Below, piece after piece: positions 36,101 through 48,678 of a stretch of 64,000 bases of DNA. How positions within the stretch are numbered: the stretch's first letter is position 1; every line of letters begins with the position of its first letter. The DNA is from Allodiplogaster sudhausi (lineage: Eukaryota > Nematoda > Chromadorea > Rhabditida > Diplogasteridae). The notes under the pieces were generated by a model. It was given only the letters and a program-made list of their open reading frames with translations, was not told the origin of the DNA and made no database searches. Location: NCBI GenBank assembly GCA_945643635.1, contig CALZFC010000086.1:62001-126000 (forward strand), read 5' to 3'. The translations under genes and the position numbers were made by a program.

Positions 36101-39100
36101 AAAGACGCGTACAAAAATCTTGTGTCCAGAAGAATTCAATAATCATAGATGGGAAAGTAAATGAATAGCATATAAGGTTATGCAGTGAAGGTTTTGAATT
36201 CAGCAACAGGAGGAGATTGAATGAATGAGGAAGGAGACAGACTTTCAACACCCAAGACTTGCTCGCCGAAGGTTTGTTGTCTGTCTGAATGTCCCATTTC
36301 GTATTTCCTCTCCGGTCCTGCCAACGAAAAAAACATGCAAATCACATAGACAAGGGGAGAAGGGAACTATTCTGATCAGCAAGAGACCGGGCATACCAGA
36401 GAACATGCAATGAACTCTGACATTAATAGAACTGAAATAATAATACTATCACTATTTACATTGAGCGGACAATACAAACAGAACAACCACTGTAAATAAA
36501 ACAAAATCACCGGAAATAGATTCATTAAAAAATCGAACTGTCATGGTCGAGGCAAATGTCGTTGAAGAGTCTGCCAGAGGGTTCTTGTCCCACGTAGGAG
36601 TGCAACTCCTCTGCACCCAACTCGCTGTGGACAATCGCGTACGTGAAGGGCTTAGACACGCTCTAAATATCAAGTTTGGCTCGTAACAAAATAAGAAATT
36701 AAATTCCACTTCATGTTCCTTTTTTTCTCTACATCGAAAGAATGAAGAAGAGAGAGTTGCATTCTTCATTCTTTCAGAAGACTGCGACTAGCCTGGAGGC
36801 AAAAGAGAGTGTTGGAATCTCCCCAGCTCTTCCTCTGACCATCGACCGTGCAGATCGAGACTGCCCAGAGATTTGGATTAGTGCGAGCCAGCTGAGGGAT
36901 GTAAGTGGCGACATGGCCACCCGAAGTCGGGCCCACCTCAAGGAGAGCATTTGTTACTAAACCAACCGATATGGCAGTAACATGTAATTGAGCTCTGAAA
37001 GACATGAAACCTCGTTGAAGATGTCTCCGAATGCCTGGCAGAATGTCTGCCAATCGGGGATCACGAGTTGTTTCTTCAGAGCCTTTCCTATCACTCCAAT
37101 CGAGTCGCCAACACATCTTCAAATTTAGAACAATATATTTTACTGCAACGTCTAAATTAAAACACTGCATCGATCTTTCAGACTTTGGACAATTCCCAAG
37201 GAATAATAACAAAAATGTCAGTATGAATGGCAAAATGCTTACTAAATGGATAATGAATGCGAATCTTGTATTGCTCATATTCTTAGAAAATGGAGACATA
37301 AAGCGATATAGGCGCCAGCTAGCATAAAACAGATCAAGTTTCATTGAATGTTTGCGTATGGCTAAAACTGAGCCATGGCAGAGAAAGGATGCTGCAACAG
37401 GAAACGCCTAGAGTAGAAGCATCCCAAATGTTGAACAAATTTATACATTTTCTTTTTAAAGCTGACTTCAACCTTATTTGAGTGAATGAAAAGCAAACTG
37501 CGGCGAGAACAAAGAAGGCTAAAAGGTTACCTCTTAAAAGTCTCTCGGTCAAGGAAGAGATTCTCAGCCTCGAAGATGCCATCAGTGTCGAGTTGTTCAG
37601 CCTCGCGAACTCTTTCTATCATCTTCGCCAGTCTCGGGTCATCCCGGCGGATTCCGCTGTCGAAGAGTTGCTGAATTATACTTCAATACTATTGTTAAAT
37701 TTCAATACTCACGCAATTAGAACTATCATAATAATAATTAAAATTATTATTATTACTATCATTAATAATAATTATTATTATTATTGTTCCAGGAGTGAAG
37801 GGAATCCATTTAGCTCCAAATGTGCGCAGAATTCTCCTTTGCAATAATAATAAGCCATGCGTCTTACTTACTATTTTAACTGCACATATTCACGCTTCCC
37901 CCTTTGCTTTTTCCCTCCCGTTTCAGTCGCAGTCGCCAATGACACCTCATTCGGAATGCATGCAAAGAGAGTATCTGAGCACTTCAAGCTACTAGAGAGG
38001 AAGAGTGAATACTTCCACCCACAGAAACATAGAAGAGTCTTGAGAAGAGGGAACTGGGATTAACAAGGAAGGGAGCATCTGAAGACTCAAGCATCCCTTC
38101 GTCGTCCTACTTTTACTTCTATCTTCATAGATGAAGCATTTCACATTCTAGAACTTTTATAAAGAGAAACAAAACAAAACATTCGCACATCCACGCACAA
38201 TGATATATTTGGAGAAATGAAAGCAACCTTGAAGAAATGGGGAATGAAGATCTTGTTCGTCTTCTCATCCTTGTACAGATCGAACACTTGTTCCTAAATT
38301 TTTGTAATTAATATTAGAAAAAAGTAGGATTAAAGAGCAGAAACCTGGAAATGGGATCTGGAGCGAGAATCACTGGAGAGGGTTCGATTGAAGCAGCAGC
38401 CATTGGGAAAGGTGTTCTCTCGCGTCAGGCTGCAAGATTTAGTCTTTTCTATCCACACTTTAAATTCTCTAGCAATCTGTGACTTAGCAAATCCCAAAAG
38501 GGATTCATACATAACACTGAACATTGCTGATGGGTCACTATTAATTAAGATGAAGCAAAGGAACCTCGCACGGAAAGGAAAACAACAGAATTGATAAGAA
38601 CTCACCAGGGTCTCATTCTAGTAGAAGGACGCAAGCATTCCTTGGATAGGAATAGAAAGAGACTACCGAGAGTGGCAGGGGAAGAGTTAAAAAGAAGACT
38701 AGAGACAAATATGGCAGAGACGGAGAGAGAGAGAGACAGAGAGAGATAGAGAGAGAGACAGAGAGAGAGACAGAGAGACAGACAGAGAGGAGAGACAGAG
38801 AGAGGGAGAGGGACCTGAGGGGACGAAATAGGAAATAAGTAGACACGGCGAAGTAAGTGCAAGGGTTGCGACGCTGCAAATGCCAATTGCGCTTCAGGCG
38901 TACGAGGAACTTTGGCAGGGAGATCGATCTGTAGACGTTGGGATGACAGTGAGAGAGAGAGAGAGAGAGAGAGACTAATACAGAGAGAAGAAAAGAGAGA
39001 GTGAGCGGGGTAAAAAGATGGGGCTCGCGCATTGAGGCAGAAACCATGGCAGCTTCATCCTCATTCGTATCTTGAATGGAGTATAAAGAAGACTTTTTTC

Positions 39101-39228
39101 TAGTGAAATCCGAGATAAAATCCACTGTAAAAAGACTGCTGATACACACTGATACTCACTGACATTGGCGCACCACTGCAAGAACGGGACGAAGAGAGAA
39201 GGCGCTTGAGGGAAAGAATTGCAGGCAT
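33185..39228 (-). CDS. GLS: Glutaminase, kidney type, with ankyrin repeats
   Basis: Mitochondrial enzyme converting L-glutamine to glutamate and ammonia. The proposed first exon 39228-39160 encodes [20 protein letters not shown], a presequence-like stretch. N-terminal joins around 38940-38340 are tentative. Then: EF-hand-like region ([17 protein letters not shown], near 38260), [10 protein letters not shown] (near 37630), [20 protein letters not shown] (near 36880), catalytic SxxK as SVSK at 36662-36651, YVGQEPSG (near 36580), [10 protein letters not shown] (near 36030), [10 protein letters not shown] (near 35740), MAATLANGG (35420), [13 protein letters not shown] (35180) and [10 protein letters not shown] (35020). 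After these come ankyrin repeats (33840-33390) and the tail, ending DELPVKT with TGA at 33185-33187. The catalytic Ser starts a new exon, preceded by a GC donor at 36792. Another intron (33890-34792) is filled with a minisatellite. Catalytic residues look intact. Confidence 0.93.
33887..34732 (+). repeat. 22/23-bp minisatellite, about 38 copies, inside a GLS intron
   Basis: The plus-strand unit is CCTCAACATATACTTCTTCT plus CT, alternating with a 23-bp form that has an extra T. The two often pair into a 45-bp higher-order unit. I count about 38 copies of CAACATATA. The array occupies nearly the whole 903-nt intron and its last copy supplies the intron's 3' splice site (sense strand GTTGAG|GTGTAC at 33892/33889). 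All the long open frames across it are repeat artefacts. Confidence 0.97.
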
Positions 39229-39754
39229 TCTTAATGTTTTCCTGTTACCGCTGAATAATTGGCGTTATCGCTTAAGGACTTGCCATCGCCAGGTGCCTGA
39301 AAGCAAATAACAGTATTATAAGTACAACCTCCACGTTTGGAATCCACCTCGTCAAGGAAATCAATGTATCATAATACAGATTTACTTGACTAATGCAAAA
39401 GTGGCAAAGGCAGAAGCACGTGGAGAATTGAGCCGCATGGCCTGCGAGACTGTGGCATGAGGAAGAAGTATCTTGGGAGATGAGATTGAGCGGAGATGTG
39501 GGGCTTTGGAAGAGAGAGTGCGATAAGTGAAGAGGGTCAAGAGAGGATGAACAGCACACATTACATCGCACGGAGAAATGCAAAAGAAAGCAGAGCAGGC
39601 GACGACACGCGAGTGTCAAAATAAGCGACCCTTTTAATGGAGGACACTAAATCTACTTTTTTTTTTTACAAACGCAAGAAACGGCATATTTTAGTGAGAT
39701 TACCGTAATTTAAACAAATTTCAATTTATAGATTTTGTATGAAACATGAAACCG
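39229..39754. other. 5' flank of GLS, no gene seen
   Basis: Unique sequence upstream of the glutaminase start, probably containing its promoter. A short minus-strand frame at 39619-39272 is open but shows no recognisable protein. Confidence 0.4.
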
Positions 39755-39782
39755 AATTATATGGTCGTCTATCTCCCACATA

Positions 39783-41376
39783 CTCGGGAAAAATCGGAGC
39801 AACTGCTTCGCAGCGAAAAAGAAGCGAAGTTGTCATTTAGCAGCGAAAATTTGAAATAGCAGTGCTAAAGTGGTGGGGTACTTTTGAACTGCTAAGCGGT
39901 TGCATAGCTTAGTGCTATTTCGCTGCCATGACTCCGAAGACGCGAGTTCTTCATCAGAGGATGAATCATTGCCCTCTCCTAATAACGGTTTGTTTTTATG
40001 CTGATGTGAGCAGTACAACTGGTTTTCTTTAGATACTATCGACCTGCAAGTACATCATTTATTGGCGACAGCTTCTACATCCATTTCGGGTTCGTTCATT
40101 TATGCTGTTCTTGTCTAAATCTATAATTTGTGTATTTGTTTAGACGATCTACACTCAGTCGTCAGCTCGCTGACGAATGATGAGTTGCTGACGACCTCCT
40201 TCCTTTTCGATGCTACTGCGGGCCACTAGACTTGATGGCCGCGCTGTCGGTGAAGAAGAGATGCTTGACCTCGAGAGCTACATCGACGGTGCAATCATGA
40301 TGATATGGTATAACAAATGGTATGTTCTTCACTTCAAGTATCTTTAATAACGTTTACTATCCCGGAACTTATATCGTGCATACCTTTCGTTTTCTGACAT
40401 ACGAGTCTTCCTGCTTTCAGTCGCAACGCGCGAGATTCCAGACGCCAGCCGCGACTGAATGCTTACGAAGAGTACATAGATGTGGTCGACGATAACATTG
40501 GCGATGATCGGCGAGGTGGTTTTGGTCATCCGCGTTAAATGGCTGTGGAGTGCGTGCCCCTCTCATTCCTTTTTGTTCATCAGAGATGTTATACTAGGTA
40601 GTCAATAGTATTTATTTGTTTTTTTTTCGTATAGAGAATGATCACCTAGAATTACTGCATAAATTATTCATCAGATACTATTTCTAGAACTTTTAAAAGA
40701 ATATTTCCTTTCTTTCTTCCCTACGGTGCAATGTGTACGGTCTATTGAGATCCTTTTTTTGACGAGTGACATTTATCAGGATACCGCATATCTTAGTGAT
40801 CTCGCTCATCCTTTCGCTTGCTCATCATGTGTATTTGTTATTTTTTTATTTTCCTATACCAACAAGCTTCTTTCTTAATGTTTGTTTATTCCTCCTGTAT
40901 GTTTTAACTCCCCCAACCCATTCATTTTTGCCTTCTGTGCCCGTGTTTTTTTCTTCTCCAGGGTCGGTGTAAGACTGTGATCTCTGTTACTGTTGTTTAG
41001 GCTCCGTGTAACGTTGCTAAACCGTTATAGTAATTGAATAAACTAATTTCGGGCGAGAATGGTTAAAAACAACGTTAAAGAAAAAATTCGGTGGGAGCGC
41101 TACAGTAATCGTCTTAGCAGTTGAAAAGGAAGAAAATATTTTTGGTGTCATCACTCGTAACAATACAGTATGCCTTTTAGCAGGCGAAATGCTGCTGCTT
41201 AGCATCCTCTTAAATCAGGCTTCGCACTCATTTAGCAGCTGCTACGCACTTGAAAAGATGCATAGCAGTTAAAAATGCGTGTAATAGAAGTCCTTAAGTG
41301 GTGGGGTAGGTGTGCGATTTGAACTGCTAAGCAGTTGCTTTTGAAGTGCGAAGCAGTTGCTCCGATTTTTCCCGAG
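39783..41376. mobile_element. 1.6-kb TIR DNA transposon with TA target duplication
   Basis: Perfect 30-bp terminal inverted repeats lie at 39783-39812 and 41347-41376 (outer 20 bases CTCGGGAAAAATCGGAGCAA). They are flanked by TA at 39781-39782 and 41377-41378. The uninterrupted copy of the host repeat at about 42018-42030 has a single TA at this point, giving the empty site. Subterminal GCGAAGCAGTTGC/AGCAGCGAAA-like blocks recur in opposite orientations near both ends. TA duplication is typical of Tc1/mariner-type integration, but other superfamilies also use TA. No DDE/D transposase is visible, so the element is probably non-autonomous. Confidence 0.9.
39921..40538 (+). CDS. Short spliced coding segments inside the TIR transposon
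   Basis: Three exon-like pieces join in phase: an acidic DSEDASSSSEDESLPSPNN piece ending about 39990, 40033-40088 (DLQVHHLLATASTSIS), and 40145-40229 (DDLHSVVSSLTNDELLTTSF), which stops with TAG. A second set in a frame shifted by one runs from ATG 40210 (LDGRAVGEEEMLDLESYIDG) through a GT-AG intron to RNARDSRRQPRLNAYEEYID and TAA at 40536-40538. One frameshift could have split a single gene. Ser/Glu-rich acidic starts occur in several transposon proteins, but I see no transposase core. Function unknown. Confidence 0.35.
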
Positions 41377-41998
41377 TAACCACGATTACCCTTCCGAATG
41401 TGTAATTTACACCACACACAATAGTAACACTTTATCGACATAGGTGCTCCCAACTGGGTCGAGAATAGAGTGTGGTAAAACAATGGCATGACAAGCAATG
41501 GAATGACATGCTACAATAGTGGAAACTGAAAAGTCCTGAAAATGAAATGAAGAATTTATTAAATCTGAAATGGGAAGGCGAAGGAGGAAAAATCTGAAAA
41601 GCTGAACACCTAGGCAGGCCTGACGTACTTCCCTCCTCGAAGTGGAGAAGTCTCAGAGACAGCCTAATGAAGAATCGATCTGCCAAGTTCTGTAATTATC
41701 TCTCACTCTGACTACCGTAACCATAATCGGCTCTTACAGTAATCCCCTGCAGTCGGAAGCTTTATCTCTTCATTTTATAAGCCACTGTTGCAGGACAACC
41801 AATGAATATACTGTAAGGGAGGGAGGGTGGGATCCCTCTTCACGACTCAATCGTAGAATGAAGCGTCTCTCCAAAAGAGACGCGCTTATACTAAACACCT
41901 ACCGTACACAATAAACCTCTTCAAGAGGTTTCCTTATTCAAAAACTGGCAGCATGCCAACATGGTGTCGGTCCACCTCCGGAATGGTAATCCACAATT

Positions 41999-44067
41999 AT
42001 ATGGTCGTCTATCTCCCACATAACCACGATTACCCTTCCGAATGTGTACCTTACACCACACACAATAGTAACACTTTATCGACATAGGTGCTCCCAACTG
42101 GGTCGAGAATAGAATGTCGAAAGTATCCTTTTAGATGCTGATGAGGGCATTCTGCACCTCAGAGTAGACAGTAGTTGGATTCCTTCCAGTCCTAGAGCCT
42201 TCAGTTCTGCCAATGTGTCTCACTGCTCCCGGTGTAGGTCACCACTTCCTGCTCGACAAGTTAGCTATATTCGAAGATATCCGCCGCACTTGAGGTTAGT
42301 TCAAGTCGAGGTCTCTGTCCTAGGAAGCATGGTTCTCTAAGATCCTCAATAGCTCCTAACCTCACGACCTTAACAATTTCACCTGGGACTGTTCCAAAGA
42401 ACTAATCGAAAATCTATCACAGTAAACTTCCCGTTGGATCAATGCCGGCCCTGTGCTTACTCTGCAGTTCGTATGTAACTCAACAGTTCGTACTGGAGAA
42501 GGATTCTCAAGAAAATACCATGTAAACCTTTCTATGTATATCTTCGATGCCTGGCCCTCTCTTGTATGTACTGGCTCAACAACATATGCAAACTTTATGC
42601 AGTGCTCTTAAATAACACGATTATGGCCCTAAGGAGGGCCTTTTGGTTCTGGTAAAGCCCGAGTAGCAAATTCTTTCTTTGTCTCCGGAGGACTTCTGGA
42701 GCCGAGCGCCGGAGCATCTTAAGGAGTCGGACCTACGAGATGATGATACAGGAGAGCAGCTTAACTTAGTCCCATTTTTCTATCAGAGTTGACCATATAC
42801 TCAACGCCACGAAGTTGTCCGCTAGAACTGTTCCCATGGTAAGTTACCTAGCCCCATTGTTGATTTCCGTTTGCGGAATCCACTTACCCATCAAGGGGAG
42901 AGGCGTCCTGCCAGTCGGGAGGCCCGAGGCCACTCGCTGCGAGTTGCTCTTGGATAGAGCGAAGAAGACCTGCAAGCAACGTTACTTGAACCAGGCAAAA
43001 TAAGTCCAATTGTATACTTGTAATATAAACTTATGAGCAGAAACTGGAATCTGCCAGGTAATGTTCAGACTATTTAGTCAACTTGTTGTTAAAAGTAAAC
43101 CCGTCTACTCTTAAACGAAAGATGCCCGGTATGACCTTCATATCTGCGAGCTGCAATCGCCGACCATTTATGAATACACGGATAATAATAATCATAATCA
43201 TCAGTGAATCTAACCTGAGTCATGGCGTTCAGGACTGTTTTCCCAACAGTTGGAATTTGCTCCAAAGTCGCGGCATCCAGCTAATCACAGTCTCGTCGTC
43301 ACTTACAACGTCGTCATCCATCCTTTCTACAATCAACAGATACCTTCTCTTAAAGCTTCCCGTTGAGGGTAATCCATCTATCCACTGGAGGGAGAAATTG
43401 TTACTTCCCGGCTGAGGAATCCCTTTCCCCAAAGGGGGAAGGTGTCACTGGGGATTCCCGGCTGAGGAATCCCTTTCCCCAACGGGGGAAGGTGTCACTG
43501 GGGATTCCCGTCTGAGGAATCCCCTCCCCCAAGTCTGAACTGAGCGCAGTGAGGGGTAACCCAAGTCTCTTCTGAGAGCAGTGGGTAGAGACAAACAGAA
43601 ACAGAGAGAATATAACTGCTACCTCGACAGCAGAACTCGAAAAACAAACCTTGTCCATCGCTCTCAGCATAGGACGCCTCCATCTCAAGCAGCGAAAGAT
43701 CGCACGGCTCCGTCCGACGCTAGAGAGGCTCGGGAGGCATCGGGCCGCTGTTAAATCAGCCGCCCAGCATGACGCCTTTAGCCAGTCGCATACCTCTCGA
43801 ACGCTCGAAAACGCAAACGAAACTGCAATCAAGGTAAAACGAATAAGCCTTAAATGAGAAGGATTGATAACCTGGAAAAAATTAATTAAAATGGAACCGC
43901 TTTACGCGGATGAAGCCACAAACGTAAAATAAGCTTAAAACGAAACATTAAACATACCACACCCTTCACGACTCAATCGTAGAATAAAGCGTCTCAAGAG
44001 ATTTCCTTATTCAAAAACTGGCAGCATGCCAACATGGTGTCGGTCCACCTCCGGAATGGTAATCCAC
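41999..44067. mobile_element. Unclassified repeat element, copy 2
   Basis: It begins with the same head of about 118 bp as copy 1 (42001-42118) and ends with the same tail (43969-44067), which lacks an internal piece of about 50 bp. The interior is different from copy 1. AATT flanks both sides (41995-41998, shared with copy 1, and 44068-44071). The interior has no long open frame and contains a 50-bp tandem repeat. It sits head-to-tail with copy 1. Confidence 0.65.
43405..43540. repeat. 50-bp tandem repeat, 2.7 copies
   Basis: Units at 43405-43454 and 43455-43504, then a partial unit, begin TTCCCGGCTGAGGAATCCC. Each contains the near-palindrome TTTCCCCAAAGGGGGAA, so each unit can form a hairpin. 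Confidence 0.85.
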
Positions 44068-44071
44068 AATT

Positions 44072-44862
44072 CTGTATTTACGACCGCAGACAGTAGACAC
44101 CTTTAAGATGTTCGCTGGTTCCTGCACTTCTCAGCATGCTCAGTTCTCGCCAGGGAGTGGCAATAGTTTTTTTCTGTGTTCAGTACCGTTTTTACCACAA
44201 GCGTCACCATCGATGGCCATCAATTCGCTAATGTAAATTTGATATTCTAATTCGTTTGTTTAAAGAGCTTTATCTCTTATACAATTGCGAGGATTGCACT
44301 GACAAGCAAAGCGGAGATATCTATCTGCTGTAACTAGGCAAGAAGAGCATTCTTGAGCGCCTTTGTAGTTGGTTGATACAGGACGAAGGTCATATGTAAT
44401 GTTGCGGAGAAACACAATCTTCATTTGTTAAATGCTATTTCAACTATTCAAGTGATGCAGAGGGGAATGCTCACGGTAAGGGGAATATGGCAAGGCAGAG
44501 TAGATACTTGGTTTAAGTGAAATAGATTCTCTGCATAAAATAAAAACACGTCGCTAAATCACTTGTGAGGTACAGTACTCGTTGAAAACAATCCAAATGG
44601 TATATAAGTAACAAGAAATCCAAAATTCTATACGGAATATCTTATATATTAATTATATACAACGCTAGTTTACTAGCTAAGAAAACAGTTAAAACGGGAA
44701 AGATGGAAGGGAAAGGTATTTGTAAGAGATTTTGGTTACATTAGAGCTCTAAAAGAGCGAATTTTTAAATCGTTATAATTTTAAAAAGCCAGAATTGTGA
44801 TTTGGTGGAAAACAATTTTTTTTATTATACCCTTGGAGACGATTTGATACTGGGGGAAGGAA
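44072..44862. other. Intergenic, 3' flank of SLC27 gene
   Basis: AT-rich unique sequence; no gene, RNA or mobile element could be supported. Confidence 0.5.
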
Positions 44863-46763
44863 TTAGATCCGCGAATACTCTCCGGAATCAATCTGCTGCT
44901 GCAACTCGCTTGTCAGGGGCACGTATTTCTTCTCGGCCGCCTGCACAAAAAAACATGCTTGATACAGTAATCAAGTACTGAAACTTCCTCTTATTTTACT
45001 AGACAACTCTTCTAAATTCGTGCAATAATAACATTGCAGACCTGGTAAATGTAGATGGGATCGCCGTTGCACTTCTCGAGATCGAATCCAGCCTTCTGGA
45101 GATCGGTTTTGCGTAGTTTATACGTTCCTTGAAACAAGACCTTTAATCAATTGAGGTTGAAAACACACACTAATCAAACAGTTAAAATTGAAATCTCCTT
45201 AAAAAAAAAGCAGAAACCAACCAGTCTTCTCGACTTCCTTGCAGAGACGGATGAAGACGGGAATGGCATACGCAGCAAGGTTGGCAGAGAGACGAGAGGC
45301 CGCCTCCTCCAGGAATGCCTTACAAATTATAACTCGTCTTAGAAGTCTCCTCCTTTACAATAACTAATTAGTACTATTTTTAACCGAATGTTAATACATT
45401 GGACCTTTATAATGACAACGAGTACCTGGACATCGACTCCCGCGTCCAGATTCATGGCGGCCATTCCAGCGCGACCCTCCTGCTTACCAACCTCAACCAG
45501 TCACATTATTTTGTATTACGAAGAGTAGCAAATAAGGGGAGAGCAGACGGACCTCGACACCGTAGACCGTGCAGTCGATGACACTCTTCACCGGCTGCAG
45601 AATCCCTTCCACTTCAGTTGTGCTCACATTCTCGCCCTTCCATCTTCAACATCATTCATTTTTAGAGACAATGAAAGAAGTATCGAAATCAGTCAAGATT
45701 GGCAGAAATAGTTGGAGAGGTGCGAGAGAAGACGAAGTTGCTGACTGACCGGAAAGTGTCTCCTCTGCGATCTTTGAAGAACAGATAACCAAGCTCATCC
45801 CAGTGCAAAATGTCTCCCGAGGCAAAGACCTGCACAGAAGAAACTTTGAATGAGGAAAATAATGGAAAAGAAAGACCTGATCGCCCTTCTGGATGACATC
45901 TCGGTAGATCTTTTTCGCTGTGTCTCCCTTGTCAACGTAGCCTTCGAATCTTCAATAAAGAGAGTGAAGGATGACAGGAGGGCAAGAAATGGTCACTTCG
46001 AAGGGGAAAAACGAACCGAAGAAGGACGTCCTTGTTCTTGATGAGTCCAATCATTTCTCCAGTCTCGCCAGGCTTGCAAGGGACGCAGATACCGTTCTGA
46101 AATACAGTAGTCTAATCTACATTCTTTGAGATCTCAGCGTTTGAACTGAGTCTGGCCTGGATAACAGAAGTTGATCACGAGAAGTAAAGAAGAACCTTGT
46201 CCCGAATGAGTTCTCCCGTGTCTTCGTCCACACGAATGAGCCGAACGGGATAAAGGCCTGTGAGGTAGGGGTAGATCGGGAAGAAGCCGCAGGACCCCAC
46301 ATGGTTATCGATGTTCACTGCAATTACATTTTTTTTTAAATTAGTATTCAAATTTAAAAAAAGGAACAAAAATACAGACCAATGTTTGAGTTTCCTTCAG
46401 TTGACCCATACAGTTCGCCAATTCGTGTGATGCCAAACCGAGAAGTGAACTCTCGCCAGATCTCAGCTCGCAGGCCATTTCCCCACATCGTGCGGATCTA
46501 CAATATAACTGAAAAACTAGGTGACTGATCTTTGCGAGAATGTAACCTTGTGCTGTTTCTCTTCAGGAGTTGGTTTCTGAGCGAGGAGATAGCGGCAAAG
46601 CTCTCCGATGTACTGGCTCGCAGTGCATTCGTAGGCAATTGCATCCTTCCAGAAGTTAGAAGCCGAGAATTTCTTGCGGATCACGACTGTCGTGCCAAGA
46701 ACGATCGTGCCTCCAATTCCGAGAATGCCTGGAATCAAGCAACCCGTTCTATAATAATCCGAT

Positions 46764-46798
<35 letters not shown>

Positions 46799-48637
46799 GT
46801 CCCTCTCTCTCTCTCCAACCTGCAGCCGAGTGGTAGATGGGCATAGTAATGTAGACACGGTCTTCGTGCTTCAATCCAAAGGCACTCGCACTCCCCATGG
46901 CCATCCAATAGTACCTACAAGCAACGGTGAGCTAATAAACATAAATAAGCTATCAATAAAGAAAAATTTATGAACAAATGAACAATTAAGCTTACCGGAA
47001 ATGCTTGATGACTGCAGGCTTGGGGTTTCCAGTCGTTCCAGATGTGTAGATGTAACACAAGACACCTCAAATAAACAACAAATAAACAACAAATAAACAG
47101 ATATACCTGCAAGGGAGAATAATGAGAATAAGAAAGGAATGTATATCTGACTCTGGAAGTTGAGCTTGGTGTCCTCGGGAGGCTCTTCGTCGGAGACTTC
47201 GGCAATCTCCCCCTCGAGTACCGTAACCTGTTCGTCCTGCTTGCCCTTGTTGAGGAAGATGACCATATCGGAGGGAACGAGACCGGCTGACATCGATTGA
47301 CGGAGTGCTGCAAGAAGGTTACAATAGTTTAGTTCTAAAACCGACTTAGAAAAAATATTTGAGAGGAAGAAAAAATGGTTATACTTGGAAGAAGAGATTC
47401 GGTGGTGATGATGCAGCGAGACTTTGCAACGCGGATGGAGTGACCAAGCGGCTCGAGTTTCAGATTCGAATTGATGAAAGCAGACACCACGCCAATCTGA
47501 CATATCGTTCATCTCATCCTATCTGATTAGCAGAAACAGACCTTGGAGAGTCCGAGCCAGAGAGCGAAGAAATCAATGTTGTTCTCCATGTAGAGAGACA
47601 CCACGTCACCGTCGCCATAACCCTGGGTCTGCAAAATATAGAAATCTCATCTTACAATTGCAAAGTTCATCATCAAATGTTAAGCCCTACCAATTCTTAA
47701 TGGCATATAATGTTAACTGATGTCATAATACTAACATAAGGCTAGCAATGAGCTGTGTCAGGCACTGTCACAATAGAGGGAAGGGAAAATGAGGAATGTA
47801 CGATAGTCAAAAATCAAACGGAGACACCAATAGAAAGAGTGAGAGAGAAAGAGGGAGAGAGAAGGAGGGAAAGAGGTGAGGGAGAGAGACAGAGAGAAAG
47901 AGTTGAGACAGAGATGGAGAGAAAGAGTTAAGTAGTTGACCGGCGAGAAGACTAGAGTACGCGTAGCCGGCAGCACTAATGTCCAAGCATGATAAGGAAA
48001 GGAAGGAAAGTGGATCTGGCTGCCTGGACTCTTCTCTTGCGTGACAATCAACTCGGAATGGACTGTCACGGTCTTTTCGTACTTTCTCCTACACTCGAAT
48101 GGGTAACCTTGAAGTAGTTGGCGTACTTGTTCATGAGCTTGTTCAATTCTTCATAAGACATCCTCTTTCCAGTCTCAATCTAAAAAAAAGATTAGCCGTG
48201 GCCAAGGCAAGATAGATTCGCAGATTCAGAACTAAGAGAAGAGTCATAAATGCAACCTCAACAGCGGCTTCCTTATTCGGATGTTCAACAACTCTCTCAA
48301 GCCAAATCTTGTGGAGTGGCAGGTTCTCCCGAAGACGCCTTCGGATGTTCAGTTTTACTTTGATCAACAACATCAGACCCCTGAGAAGGAGAAAACTTCA
48401 GAACAATATTTTCTTTGTACAGAAATCACGATAAGTTATTTATTCCACTTTACCTCCTTTGCTGCTGAATATGAACGGGCAGGGTGAAACAGAAAATAAA
48501 ACAAAAGAGAGGGGAGAAAGTGAAAGAGGAAGAGAGAAAGAGAAAAGGGAAGAGAGAGAGAAAGAGAAAGAGAAGACAAAACAGATAACAGAGAAGAAAG
48601 AAGAAAGAAGAGAGGAGAAAGAGAAAGAGAAAGAGAG

Positions 48638-48678
<41 letters not shown>

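Larger units (their letters stand above)
39759..41994. mobile_element. Unclassified repeat element, copy 1 (interrupted)
   Basis: The head starts ATATGGTCGTCTATCTCCCA and the tail ends GGAATGGTAATCCAC. Both ends recur in copy 2. AATT flanks it at 39755-39758 and 41995-41998, consistent with a 4-bp target duplication. Removing the inserted TIR transposon leaves about 640 bp. The tail carries two small hairpins (GCGTCTCT...AGAGACGC near 41870, and CCTCTTCAAGAGG near 41928). No reverse transcriptase or transposase frame is visible, so it looks non-autonomous. Confidence 0.65.

Noticed and set aside
36767..36795. Glutaminase with a lost catalytic Ser/Lys ([10 protein letters not shown])
   Set aside because: That reading runs into the intron. 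Using the GC donor after CTCCAG joins to SVSKPF and keeps the SxxK motif.
39759..44067. LTR retrotransposon with 39759-41994 and 41999-44067 as its two LTRs
   Set aside because: The two copies share only their ends, not their full length, and there is no internal region or reverse transcriptase between them.
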